From Crotophaga sulcirostris (lineage: Eukaryota > Chordata > Aves > Cuculiformes > Crotophagidae): 64,000 nucleotides of DNA. The stretch is from the NCBI GenBank assembly GCA_013397455.1, contig VYZB01000116.1:498753-562752 (forward strand). The letters are read 5' to 3'. A program made the position numbers and the translations under genes. Positions 37,306 to 48,072 of this stretch are shown here, one piece after another. Within the stretch, counting starts at the first letter, position 1, and every line of letters starts with the position of its first letter. The notes under the pieces are model-generated. The model was not told the origin of the DNA. It was given only the letters and a program-made list of their open reading frames with translations, and ran no database searches.

Positions 37306-40300
37306 GTCACCTTACCAGTTTCCTACAGGGTTAATATTCAGGAACCCCTGGGCATATTTTACACTTTCCCTTTGATCTCTTTTGGAATGATGCCTGTGGA
37401 AGCTGCAATGCATGGTAAAGCAAATGGACATTACTGCCTCAAACATGCTCACCCCAAGGTTCAAGCTGCACCAAGCCCACTGTTCTTAAGCAGGCAATAT
37501 CCATGTGTATGGCCATTCAAGAGATATTTTGGAAACCTGTTCAGTTGTCAAAATAAAAATGCATTTCAGATTTTCAAAAAGTTTTGCTTTTCCACCAGCG
37601 TTTCAGCAAAAGAAATCACTTTTCCACAAATACTATGGCCAAGTAGAGCAGATACTCAGAACTGAAACACATATTCATGCATTTTGAGTTTCCAGCTTTA
37701 GAAGACCGAGTCCTGAAGAGCACTTAGGTATTCACTTAATTTTGTTCATATAAGTAGCCCCAATGACATTAATAGGTATGAGGTTTAAATAATTGCTGGA
37801 TAAGTGCCTCAAATTATTGAACAAAAGAAAGAGAAAAGAAAAGAGAAATGGAAAGAAAAATAATGCAAAGATTAGCTGACTTTTTTATTATTTAACTGGA
37901 AATTTTCTTTTGTATAACAATATGCTAAATTTTATGCATAAATATGTATGCCTGAAGTTTCATTAAGACCCATTAATCCTATATGTTATTACCTTGCACA
38001 TTTCAGATGAGTAGGGGAAAAGATTCCTTGACCCAAAGAAAAAATTAATTCTGCCTATAATTTATGTAAAGTTTCAGTATATCTCCTAGATTTGTTGCAA
38101 GAGAATAAAAGATTGTAATTAATTTTAAAGACCTCTCAAAAATTTTCACTCAATTTACTCTGAGAGAGCACATTTCTAAGCCTCTACTGTTTGTCATCTT
38201 TCAGTCATTCCCTGTGTTTGTTGTTGCCTTCCCACTTCTAGAGACAACTGGGAATAATTTCAGCCATTCCTGGTCATTCAGCACTGTAGGCTTTTTCAGT
38301 TGCCCATAACTAGTTTCCACTCCCATTTGAGACTCTCTAAGGTTTAATACCTCTAGCTGCAGACTCAGAAGGACATGTAAACTTCTCTTTAGTCAGTACA
38401 GACAATGGCACCTAGAGAGCGATTTAGCGCACCGTAAAGCAGGCAGAGGTCCAACTCAGTTGCCTAAACATAGTGTTACCTGAGATGTCCCAGGGATCCA
38501 ATATATCACAGGAAGAAGCAGAGTGTGATGCTGTCCCATAAGCAAATGGGAACTATGAGCAAGGGTGACAGCAAGGCAGGTAGGGGAGGGCAAGGACCTC
38601 ACCAGCACAAGGGTAGTCCCACAGTACCTCAGCAAGGTGACTATAATAGGTCCAACGACGATAACAGGTGTTAGTCAAGAGCCCAGGCTGCCACAGGAGA
38701 CCACAGTGACAAGGTAGATCCGGGGCAGGTACAGGGGCTGAACCAACAGTTTACATGGGCAGTCACAGGTATGGTTGCTCATGGTCATAGAGATCAACAT
38801 ACGTCAAGCAGAGCTCAGTTAAATGCAGCTCCCAAGGGAAGGACATGCTGCTGCTGCTGGTTTTTACAGCAAAGATTTCTCAGGCAGTCCCTTGCAACCC
38901 CAGATGCATCATCTAAGTTGATCATGACCCTCATACCATAAAATTGGTTACAGGAAAGGGTTCAGGGTGACCCACCACACCTTCGATGACACCAGGCACC
39001 TATGCTCAGGCAGCTAAACAGCAAATATATTGGCATCTAACGCCAAATAAGATATCCTCATTGGACTGGCACAGGACACAAAGCAGTCTCATAGCCTTTC
39101 TATGCAGGAACAATGCCCTAGGTCTTTTCAGATGTCATTGGATGGCTGGTGAATGACACAGTCACTTTTCTACCTGGTGGCCATCCCAATGGCTCCGCAG
39201 GCTACACTGGCTGCATTTATTACCTCTCCTCTTATTATAAAGGTTGGTCTGGTATCTATAAGTTTCTGCATACTGGTGGATATTCAGATTCTTGATCTTG
39301 AAGTCTGCCTCAACTGTCCAATACTGTTTGAGGAATTTGTTGGCAAAGTAGACAGCTAGAGAAAATGGTCTGTAGAAATAGTAGTTCCTGTACTCTGACA
39401 AACAGACAGGGACATGAGATTTTCGTTATTATCATTCTTGTGATCTTAGCTGTTGTTGAAACAGAGCCATCTACACTTGCAAAGTTAAAATAAAAAATAG
39501 ATTATATATTTCATATACTGTATGTATGTATTAAAAAGTATGTATGTGTATAAAAAGTTGACTATAAAAGAAGAAAGAGAAGAAAATTTTACTTATTGCT
39601 GGGAGGACTGAGAGGTCCCACCAATCTCATTTTGCAATAGTTCTTTCCAAACTTCTACTGCAATAACCTTCCTTCTGCATATGCACAGCCCCAGCATGCT
39701 CAGAAGTAGACTTTGATATGCACTTTCTCAATAGAAGTTTAAAGGTGAAGATTTATTTTTAAAAAGTTGTCTTTTAAAATGTTATTCTCTTCTGCAGGTC
39801 AAGTTATTGCTATATGAGAATGGGACAACTTCATGAGAAGAAGGGAACTAGGACCTAGAGAGGAGCATGTAAGAGGGACAGAGGGCAAGAAGCATCAAAC
39901 ACCCCATCTGAAGTCACTGCATGGAAATAGCCCCTTCTGTCTCTATGCTTCATCTGCAGTGATGAGGACAAAAGCTTTTCCTAGGTTTAAAAGGAAAAGA
40001 GCATTGAAGATTATAAAGCCTACATGTACTTTGGTAAGGTGGGTTATATGAGCTATACCAGAAAACTTTAACACACATCTTATTAAAGGTTGTTTCAAAA
40101 TAACATGTTTCCTCTTTCTTAATACAGTGTTATGGTTTAGAGGGATTGCATTGGCTGGAAATCAAGGACCACTCAATCTAGAGAAAAGGTTTCCTCCAAC
40201 TTCACATGCCCTTCTCTCCTTTTAAGATCATATGCTGTTTCTTTTCCATGCCTCTGTCCTTCCTGACTTCCTGCCATAAATGAGAAACAAGTGTGCTTAC

Positions 40301-41530
40301 CTGTCCTTAAAAGCAAGCAAATAACTATGGTGTGTGGTGATCCTACTGCAATACCTCCTCCTGCCCACCACCTTAGTCCCTTTTGAACTCTATTGTTATG
40401 TTTTTCAGAAGATTTGGAAAGCTTCTCTAAATTTTCTGGCCAGAGTATACTACATAGAGACTTGTCCTCTCAGACACACTGTCAGTGCTGTGTATTAGAT
40501 CATAAATATGTATTTACATGAGCCTGATGCTGATAACAGCTATGAACCTAATAGAAAATTTTGCATTCAACAAGAGAAAAGATTTTCGTTTTTCATCAGC
40601 CTGTAAGTCTTGCTCTCAAATTCATTTCTTTCTACTGGATACAATCTAATATGGTTTGAGAGTATCATAGCAATCTTGATGCAGCACCTGTTGAAATATA
40701 CATGGCCACCTCCTGGGGTGTGGATAAAACCTCAAAATGGAGAATAAATAACTTATTATAAAGAACTAGATTTCCAGTTGTTATTCACGGTAATAGAAAA
40801 GAACTCCTGCTTTATAATTTAGAAACTCCATCGGGTTCATATCTTTATAGTATTTGGAAGGCATGCATCAGGCAGAAGGAAAGAATATGCATTTACTTTT
40901 CCATTAAGAAGGGTGGAAGGAGGGGAGTGCCGTGCTGCTTTATGTATAACGGCAGCAGTCACACCTGAAACACAGAAGATGAAAAAGCTATATACATTCT
41001 CACAAAAATAAATAAGAAGCCCATGCCTTTCATCTGTGAAATAAATATATTAAAGAAAGTCCCCTAAAATTAAAACTTTAAAGGGAACAAAAAAAAACCT
41101 AAACCAACCCTCAAAACCCCAAAGAAAGATGTACTAAGGCTTTGGGTCACAGAGCCAGAAGATATCAGCATGAGAACAGATCTGTACTTCTGTCCCCAAA
41201 TCAGGTGGAGAATGAGTTCCTAGCAGGGGTTATGGGTTCCTATTGCATTCAAGGTGGGATGCTTGCTACATCAATTATCCATGGAGTCTCAGTGGCAAAT
41301 CCACAGACCAATGAGACATCTGACACTGAATTAAGCTTCTTGGCCTCTTGGCTAGAATAAAATCAAATGCCATGATATCACAGCAAGTGGAAATGAAAAA
41401 TGCAATATAGTGAACAATAACATGTTAAAAAATCAGAAAGGGATTTGAAGATACCCAGAGTAGGCTGACATTTGGATGTTGTATTTCAGTTTCAAAAAAG
41501 ATGACTGTTATGTGAAAGCTATGAAATATG
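37306..41530. other. Non-coding DNA, no recognised gene
   Basis: About 4.2 kb with no recognised gene. The part from about 38400 to 39130 is more GC-rich, with many CAGG, CACAGG and GGCAGG words. It resembles an old unclassified interspersed repeat, but I could not match it to a family. The remainder is AT-rich and plain. Confidence 0.5.
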
Positions 41531-41572
41531 ACATTTTTTACCAACCAGCGCTAGGCTTCTTGTTATAATCTG

Positions 41573-41807
41573 GTACATACTTCCTCTGCATGTATATATA
41601 TATGCCTGTGTGTGCACACAAGAGAACACAGTTTTTCATTACAGCTTTGCACAACATGAAGCAATCATCATGACAAAGGTCTGAAATGATCTCATATTCT
41701 TTCTCTTTAGAATATTTTCGCTGTCCAAAGAACCGGGTTGGCTTTTCAAAGCCACCTGGATAATATGGATGAATCTCAGCATTCAGTCCTTCAGCCATTG
41801 TCTTCAT
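41573..41807 (-). CDS. Possible exon of an unidentified gene
   Basis: On the minus strand a good acceptor-like sequence (polypyrimidine-rich 'GTTGGGTTTCTGTATTTTAG') is followed at once by an open frame beginning 'MKTMAEGLNAEIHPYYPGGF' and continuing 'EKPTRFFGQRKYSKEKEYEI'. This looks more protein-like than neighbouring frames, with mixed charged, aromatic, Gly and Pro residues and no low complexity. A possible donor (GAA/GTATGT) ends it near 41573, but the right part of the frame runs into a TA-repeat stretch and looks less like coding, so a real exon could be shorter. I do not recognise the protein. A chance open frame beside a chance acceptor is a fair alternative. Confidence 0.22.
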
Positions 41808-42008
41808 CTAAAATACAGAAACCCAACAGAAGCTGCCTGAGGATAGCATATGCATAGAAATTTATGCTCAAGACACCTAAACTCACTCTATTTGCTACAT
41901 CTCTACTTCTAAATTCAACAGTGCTGAGGCACAGACCCTGGAACCCAATTGTTCTGTTAAATGGTTTGAAGGGTATGTGGCATGACTTTTCCTAAAGCTA
42001 ACTAGCTT

Positions 42009-42029
42009 CCCCCCCCCCCAAAAAAAAAA
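42009..42029. repeat. Poly(C)-poly(A) homopolymer junction
   Basis: A run of about eleven cytosines passes directly into about ten adenines. Both runs are error-prone for sequencing, so exact lengths are uncertain. Confidence 0.7.
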
Positions 42030-42277
42030 TTGCAGACACAGTTCAGCAGTTAGCAGAGTCTATAATCCATTCCCAGTAGGCACATCAGGTGCAGCTCCCC
42101 TGTTTAAGAGAACTGGTCCTGTCTTGGAACCAGTAAAATGCAGTAAAAAATAATGATCAATCATGCGTACTTTTGACAACTGCTGAGAGCAATTGGAATC
42201 CAGCATTCATTTCTTCGCCTTTTTTAAAAAATAAAAGAGTAATGGGAGGATGGTTTTATGCCTGACCACAGATCTGG

Positions 42278-42470
42278 CATGGCAGTGGATTCAGGTCCTA
42301 GCTGTGCTGAGTCTTACTGTGCGACCTTGGGACTTAGATTTCATAGTCCTGACTCTCAGTTCATCAATAAAAGTGCAATGACAAAAAATTCTCAGTTCTC
42401 AGCTAATATACTCAGCTCATCAGGGCAGTGTGTGTACACCTCTTAATATCATTTTGAACAGCATGAAGCT
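42278..42470 (+). mobile_element. MIR/CORE-SINE-like element
   Basis: The order 'GTGGATTCAGGTCCTAGCTG', 'TGCTGAGTCTTACTGTGCGA', 'CCTTGGGACTTAG', then 'CTCTCAGTTCATCAATAAAA' and 'GTGCAATGAC' follows a sense MIR consensus (tcaggtcctagctctgc, ctgacttgctgtgtgaccttgggcaagt, cctcagtttccccatctgtaaaatgg). The core around 'ACTGTGCGACCTTGGGA' is well kept. The 3' limit is uncertain. Confidence 0.7.
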
Positions 42471-42774
42471 CACCAGGCTCTCACTCTCAATTTGGGCCTC
42501 TAGGCTTCTGGAATACACCAGAAAATAAAGCTGTATATTTTGAATAGCTTTAGTAAATCATCTATAAAAAAAAAATGAGTTTTCACAGAGCTCGCAATGT
42601 GCCTCATCATGGGATGTACTGCCAAAATTGTAACAATTAGCTGTCTATCTAAGGTACTTCTGTGGCTCCCAGAATCATAGTATATCAGTATATCAAAACT
42701 TTAATGGATATTTCCTCCCCATACAGCTGTGAGACTGAGAACACAGTGCTAGCATCCCCCTTTCACAACAGTCA

Positions 42775-43128
42775 GTGAGACCTGGATCTAAACTGGGGGA
42801 GCCTGACAGCTTGGGAAGTGCAGTGCGTGGTCCCATTGCCGCTGTCCCTTCCCTGTTACATCCTCACCATAAAGGAAATCCCAGCCTGGAGGCCACAAGG
42901 GACTATGACATACCCTATCCAGATCCCAGATGTTGGAGGGTGAAGGACTGGGACCGCAGAGTGCACTGCAGAGCACATTTCTCTGACTGCTTGGAGCTAG
43001 CCAGAGAGACTAAATTGTTTGGAAGTCTAAAAGCCACTGATTTCTATAAGGTTGATTTTAAATGTACCTATGAACCCCGGCTGAGAGACAGATCTGTGCT
43101 TGTAAATTGCAGCTGGATCTGGTTGTAA
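42775..43128 (+). other. 117-codon open frame, no known function
   Basis: An ATG-started frame of 117 codons in locally GC-richer DNA. The product would be basic and rich in Arg, Asp, Pro and Trp, without a signal peptide, membrane segment or motif I recognise. No promoter, splice site or repeat context supports it. Most likely it is a chance frame, listed because it is among the longer ones outside repeats. Confidence 0.12.
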
Positions 43129-43661
43129 TGTAAGATAGTTTACTCATGATAGCTACAACTTGTGTCAGTTTGAGTAGATGTCTGCATGAGTTGTAGGGCT
43201 GACAAAACCCAAGGGGCTGACCAAGGCCACAAAGTATATTGCTGACAGGGAACACCGTTTCTCCTCCATAAAGTCCAAGGCAGACCCTTGCAGCCTCTAA
43301 GGTATTTTATCTTTCAGATATAATTTCCCTCCTGGGTAGGGCAATCAGGGAAACAGAATTTTGTTCTCAAAACACTCTCTTCCTAACCTCATAGTTGACT
43401 AGACAGGTTGTGTGGCAACTTCTGAAATAGAGTGGTTGTCACAGATTAAGTGGTTTCTGATACTAGGAATGGGCTTTACTCAACTATCAAACTGAGTTAA
43501 TTTCTTAGGAAAAAGTATCCTGTAACTGTTGCCTTAGTTGTAGAACTGGAAGGAAACTACCTCTGCATCTTCAGCGAATCTCACAGGTACAAGGAAATAT
43601 GGTCACTGACTTCTTCCCACTAGATCTTGAAACCCTAGGCAAGGTCCCTGAACAGTAACTA

Positions 43662-43714
43662 CTGGTGGAGAGGGCCTGATGGATGATTCCTCTCCTGGTG
43701 GAGAGGAACTGATG
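43662..43714. repeat. 33-bp-period imperfect duplication
   Basis: CTGGTGGAGAGGGCCTGATG at 43662-43681 recurs as CTGGTGGAGAGGAACTGATG at 43695-43714, with two mismatches. It is an isolated local duplication in non-coding sequence. Confidence 0.8.
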
Positions 43715-46148
43715 TATTGAAACTTTGTTGGAGTTAAATGAAGCTGTAAGAATAATCTGCATTTTGAAAGAGAATTAAAGATCAATTATAAGCCATATAT
43801 GTTCTTTTCAGGTGATTTTCCCAAAGAAAATATCTGTAATTTGCTTCCTGGCAAAGAATCGTAGCTTTCCTGGTTCTGCTGACGTACATCAGCACTGTCA
43901 TCATTTTGCTAAGGAGACATGCTTGGCAAACAAGACAGAGGTATAAGCTGAGAAAATGGTTGGTTGAACAAAGACATCCTTTCCTTTCCTGCTGTTAGGC
44001 AGCACTTATAAGAAACCGAGGTGGAAGATAGTTTTCTTTTTCAGCGTGAGATTGTAGAACACCCAAGATCTTTAAATGCAGGTCAGCACCTTAGCCAGTG
44101 ATGAAGAATTAATTAAATTACATTTGTCCGGGCTGGTTGTTAAGTTGTCCTGGGTGGCTGAACAATAGGCTTCTCTGAGCCCAGGGAAAGTACATGTTTT
44201 TCCAATTAGATGAAGCAATAAGAAGACAAAGAGATATAGGAAGGATGCTCTAAATGACAAGAGCTACAAAACCAGAAAATCTCATGTTTGTATTGCTAAG
44301 ACAGCATGAAAGGACTTTAAGAAGCTTGTGAAGAAAGAAAGAGGATGTAAATAAGGCAGAAGGGGAAATTCAGAGGCATGCACACAGACAACATAGAAAA
44401 GAAACCAAAATTTTGTTCTTCTCTTTTTACTATATTTTCTTAACCTGTAATGGAGCTACATACATCTAAAACCAGTAGCTACAATATCAGTTGGAGTAAG
44501 GAGAGCTAACAGCTCCTACCCCATCTGCCTCTGCTCCAGGCATTTCCTAACTTTAGCCTCTCAGGCTCCAGTACACGCAGGGCTTAGTGTAATAATCTGG
44601 AGGAACATTGCTTTCAGAGACAGTAATTTGAAATTTATGTTCCTCACCAACGAATATGGTCTTCCATGACGCTGATCTGCTCTGCCTTTTTGGGAACACA
44701 CACACACTTCACTGTGTGTTATATTTTCAGCAGATCTGAAAAACAAGTTACATTCATACTCCTAAAAGCAGATTTATGAGATCATGTCAAGCAGTAAGAT
44801 ATGAGCACTTTTAAAATAAGTTACTGTTTTGTAACTCCTGTTGCCACTGTCTTTTACTTAAGACATTCAAAACTTCTGTTGCACTGACTTAAAAATGAAC
44901 ATTTCCTTTTACTTCGGGGCATGAAGACTCGCAATTTATATTATTGCAAAACAGTTTTCACAATATGTTGCTCTGCAAACCTTATGTTGTGTTTTGTGAT
45001 GTCACTAATTTTTGTTGGTGTATTTTTCAGTGTCCCATTGTCAGTTGCCTACAACACTGAGTGACCATTTGTGTGTTGGCATGTCTGTGCAAGTCAAAGT
45101 TTGTGTGAAAGGGAGCAATAATTTCCCAGCACACACACTTCACACAGAAGGTTTCCTATTTTTATATAATCTTTCATCCCACTGCTTTATTTCAAGTCTC
45201 CTCTCTCCATAACAGGAACAACTGTTTCTTCAATACCATTTAGGATCTGATACGACAAATAAGGATTTATAATAGATGTTCTTCAGCACAAAAGATGATC
45301 CACTCACATTAGAGAGGCTCTTGCCAGGCACAAGAGGGTGGCCTTTGGATTGAGAACAGCATAATTTGTGTCCAAAAGGAGTCATCAGGGAAACAGAACA
45401 AAACTCCAAGAAAATAAACATGATGTGCAATATTTAAAACACAGCTGTATCTTCCTTCTAGTGGCTAGCTTGGCTGGAGAAAATCATAATTACCTAGTTT
45501 CATGTGACCATGGGACCACCACAGAGTTGGGGTGTTCTGTTTCCATTAATAGAAAATTGACAGAGTTCCAGAACATATTTTAAGTTGCACATGGACTTAG
45601 CACTCCTACATATGGTAAGAGAAGCCCAAGAAGAATGTGGTATATTTCGATCCTTATGCTTCTGATTTATTTCCTGCCTTTTTCTGTATTTTTTTAATTA
45701 CTATTAATTTCAATTAATAGGAAGAGCCTGTCCTCCTTTACTCCAGGCACCATACACATTAATTAAAATATGGATAGAAATATTAAAAAGCAATTCAACA
45801 AAATTTTTTTTGATTAGACCAAAAATCTGAGTCCTGTCTTAAAACATTTCTCAAAAATACCATTCACAGCAACTACAAATTTAGCTCTTTGGCCTCTCCA
45901 GGAAAAAGAGCAAAACAGAAGGCCAAACAGGTTAAGAAATCCAAGCCAAATAGGAGATCGGAACATTTCCAACAAAAAACAGTCAGCAGGATTCTCCATT
46001 GCATCTGAGATGGTGAAGTCCAGATGAAACTTCATCACTAACCTCAGTTGCTCTGGTTGATGGAAGGTGAGGAGAAAATATTTTCCCAAGGAAACAGGTT
46101 AGTTCTCTGCTGTTACTACCACCTTTCTGAATTCTCTGCAGCAGTCAG
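43715..46148. other. Non-coding DNA, no recognised gene
   Basis: About 2.4 kb with no recognised gene or transposon. One short 20-bp palindrome occurs at 45701-45720. Open frames are all under 92 codons and unremarkable. Confidence 0.55.
45701..45720. repeat. 20-bp AT-rich palindrome
   Basis: CTATTAATTTCAATTAATAG can pair over nine bases on each side of a TC centre. Given its AT-rich setting it may be chance. It contains two copies of ATTAAT, but no regulatory role can be claimed. Confidence 0.6.
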
Positions 46149-46320
46149 TCACAGTATCACAGTATCTCAGTACTACAAAGTTGGAAAGGACCTCTGAGAT
46201 CATCGAGTCCAGCCTATAACCCAACACTAACATCATCTCATCATCTAAACCATGGCACTGAGTGCCTCATCCAATCTCCTCTTAAACACCTCCAGGGTTG
46301 GTGACTCTGCAGGGCAGTGG
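46149..46320 (-). mobile_element. CR1 LINE, 3'-end fragment
   Basis: Read on +, 'TCACAGTATCACAGTATCTC' is followed by 'GTTGGAAAGGACCTCTGAGA', 'AAACCATGGCACTGAGTGCC' and 'CCTCCAGGGTTGGTGACTCT'. It belongs to the same subfamily as the copies at 23.6, 27.9, 31.7 and 63.8 kb. It ends a few hundred bases before a much older plus-strand CR1/L3-like element. Confidence 0.92.
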
Positions 46321-46584
46321 TGTGTGTGCTCTCAGCTCAAGAAGTTGGTTTCTAAGTGCTCTCGGTCCCAGTCACAATCACTCTTTCTTAAGGTGGCTGA
46401 TACATGGGACAAATCAGAGAAATTATCACATTTATCTCATCACAAATAGATTTTATTCTCTTGGAATATGCTCAAGGTCTCAGCTTTATTGTAAGCGCAT
46501 TTTGCTTTTTGGGAACCAGTGTTGTAAACTCCTTTTCATACTGATTCTCTCTTTGTACTGATTGACTTTCTGGACAAAAGGAAA

Positions 46585-48072
46585 CTATATTTCAAGTCTT
46601 CCAAGGATTTTAAGAATAAAGTAGCTGAGTTGATAACAAAATATATAAGCTCTCTTTCAAGGTAGCTATTCTATTATAGTTTTGTGGGATTGGAGACACT
46701 GCCCCTATATTTTAGTAAAGGTTGGACTTATACACTGTTATATCTTGATAATTTTTTTAAATAATCATTGCATACTGAAAAATGTGCTACCTGATAAATC
46801 ATGATAAAACAGTATCTAATTAGCATAAAGTCAGCAGAGAGAAACTATGCCTCACTACTCTATTAATATTCTTTGAATGTGTCAATAAATTAGCAGGTAA
46901 AGGAGAAAACTTTCCATTGATAACACCAAGTTTTTGACAGGTTTGCTAACAACATGTTACTACTGAACTTAGAAAGTCATACAGAGGCAAGGTATCAGTG
47001 TGAATTAAGAAATGGCTAAGACACAGAAAACAAAGTAAGAATTAATGGCCAAGTTAAAAATTTAACAATGGATGCCTTGAGATTTTACATTGTCACTGGC
47101 ATTATTTAACATACCTATTAACATCTGGAACAGGAAGATGAACAGTGAAGCACCTCAATTTGCAGATGACAATATATTATTTACATAACTGAGGACGGGG
47201 AACCATTTCAGGAATTCTCAAAGAAACTTTACCTAGACAGATCCTAGCTCAATAAGCACAATAGCAAATAAAGTTCACTGCTGAAAAATGGAAAGGAATA
47301 TGCACCAAACTGAAAGAAATTGAGTTACAGATGCAACACACACTGCTTTATAACAGGAAAGGAATCAGTTACAATTGACCATGTACAAAGACAATTCCAA
47401 TTAAAGAGGTAAATGCAATTTAGTAACAAGAAAAATCATAATGCCAGTATATGAAATAATGGTGCACCATTATAATACTGTATCCAAATCAGACCCTGTC
47501 ATCTCAAAAAAAAATATTAAAAATTACATGTTCAGAGACAGCTTGAAAATCCTTAAGAGCACAGAGGTCACTTACGTAAAATCAGAATGAAAAGTCTAGG
47601 ACGGTTGACTTTGCAAATTAGAAGACCTAGAAAGCCTACAAAAAAGCTTATAAAATAATAAATTGCTCAAAAAGGCAGATTGCTGGCTCTGTCCTCCTTT
47701 GCCAAGGAGACATTCAATGAAAATGAAAGATAATCAATTTAAAGCTGATAGAAAGTAGTCATTTTTCATCCAGTGCATGATAAGACTGTGGAACTCACTG
47801 TAGGAAAGCAGTCTTGAGATCAATAGTCTAGTAAAACCCAAAGAGGAACTTGCTTTCTTATTGACAACAAAAATATCCCTCTTTTTAAGAACATAAAAAG
47901 TTACTGGAAGGAATAAATATTCCAAGGTTTAACTCAAACTCTAGTGGTTACGGACATCCCTCAACACATCTCCTACAACATTCCTGCGTGTTCACCGACT
48001 CATCTGCCAAAGACAAAGGTGACCTGAACGGACCATAAGTCTGATCCAACATGGTAGTTCCTTATATTCCCA
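46585..48072 (+). pseudogene. Ancient CR1/L3-like LINE, ~1.5 kb fossil
   Basis: The plus strand follows, block by block, the ORF2 reverse transcriptase and 3' end of an old reptile-type CR1/L3 element, too decayed to hold an open frame. In order: 'AAGAATAAAGTAGCTGAGTT' near 46610 (N-terminal RT); 'TGCCTCACTACTCTATTAAT' with 'TTCTTTGAATGTGTCAATAA' at 46849-46890; the FDK-type block 'TTTGACAGGTTTGCTAAC' at 46933-46950; 'AGAATTAATGGCCAAG' at 47038; the catalytic FADD codons TTTGCAGATGAC at 47159-47170; 'CTGTATCCAAATCAGACC' near 47480; 'GACTGTGGAACTCACTGTAG' near 47785; and the terminal 'GACCATAAGTCTGATCCAA' with 'ATGGTAGTTCC' at 48030-48062. This covers most of the RT, the C-terminus and the 3' UTR. 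It is inactive. The family match is from recalled consensus; the colinear order of many blocks makes it convincing. Confidence 0.82.

Noticed and set aside
37243..37665. 140-codon plus-strand open frame
   Set aside because: It starts inside the antisense of a CR1 and continues into plain DNA with no domain; treated as chance.
39138..39400. Possible DNA-transposon transposase remnant
   Set aside because: Some words recalled Harbinger-type elements, but no ordered set of motifs could be found on either strand.
42670..42700. 'AGAATCATAGTATATCAGTA' resembling a CR1 tail
   Set aside because: The expected 'GGTTGGAAGGGACC' does not follow; probably chance or too decayed.
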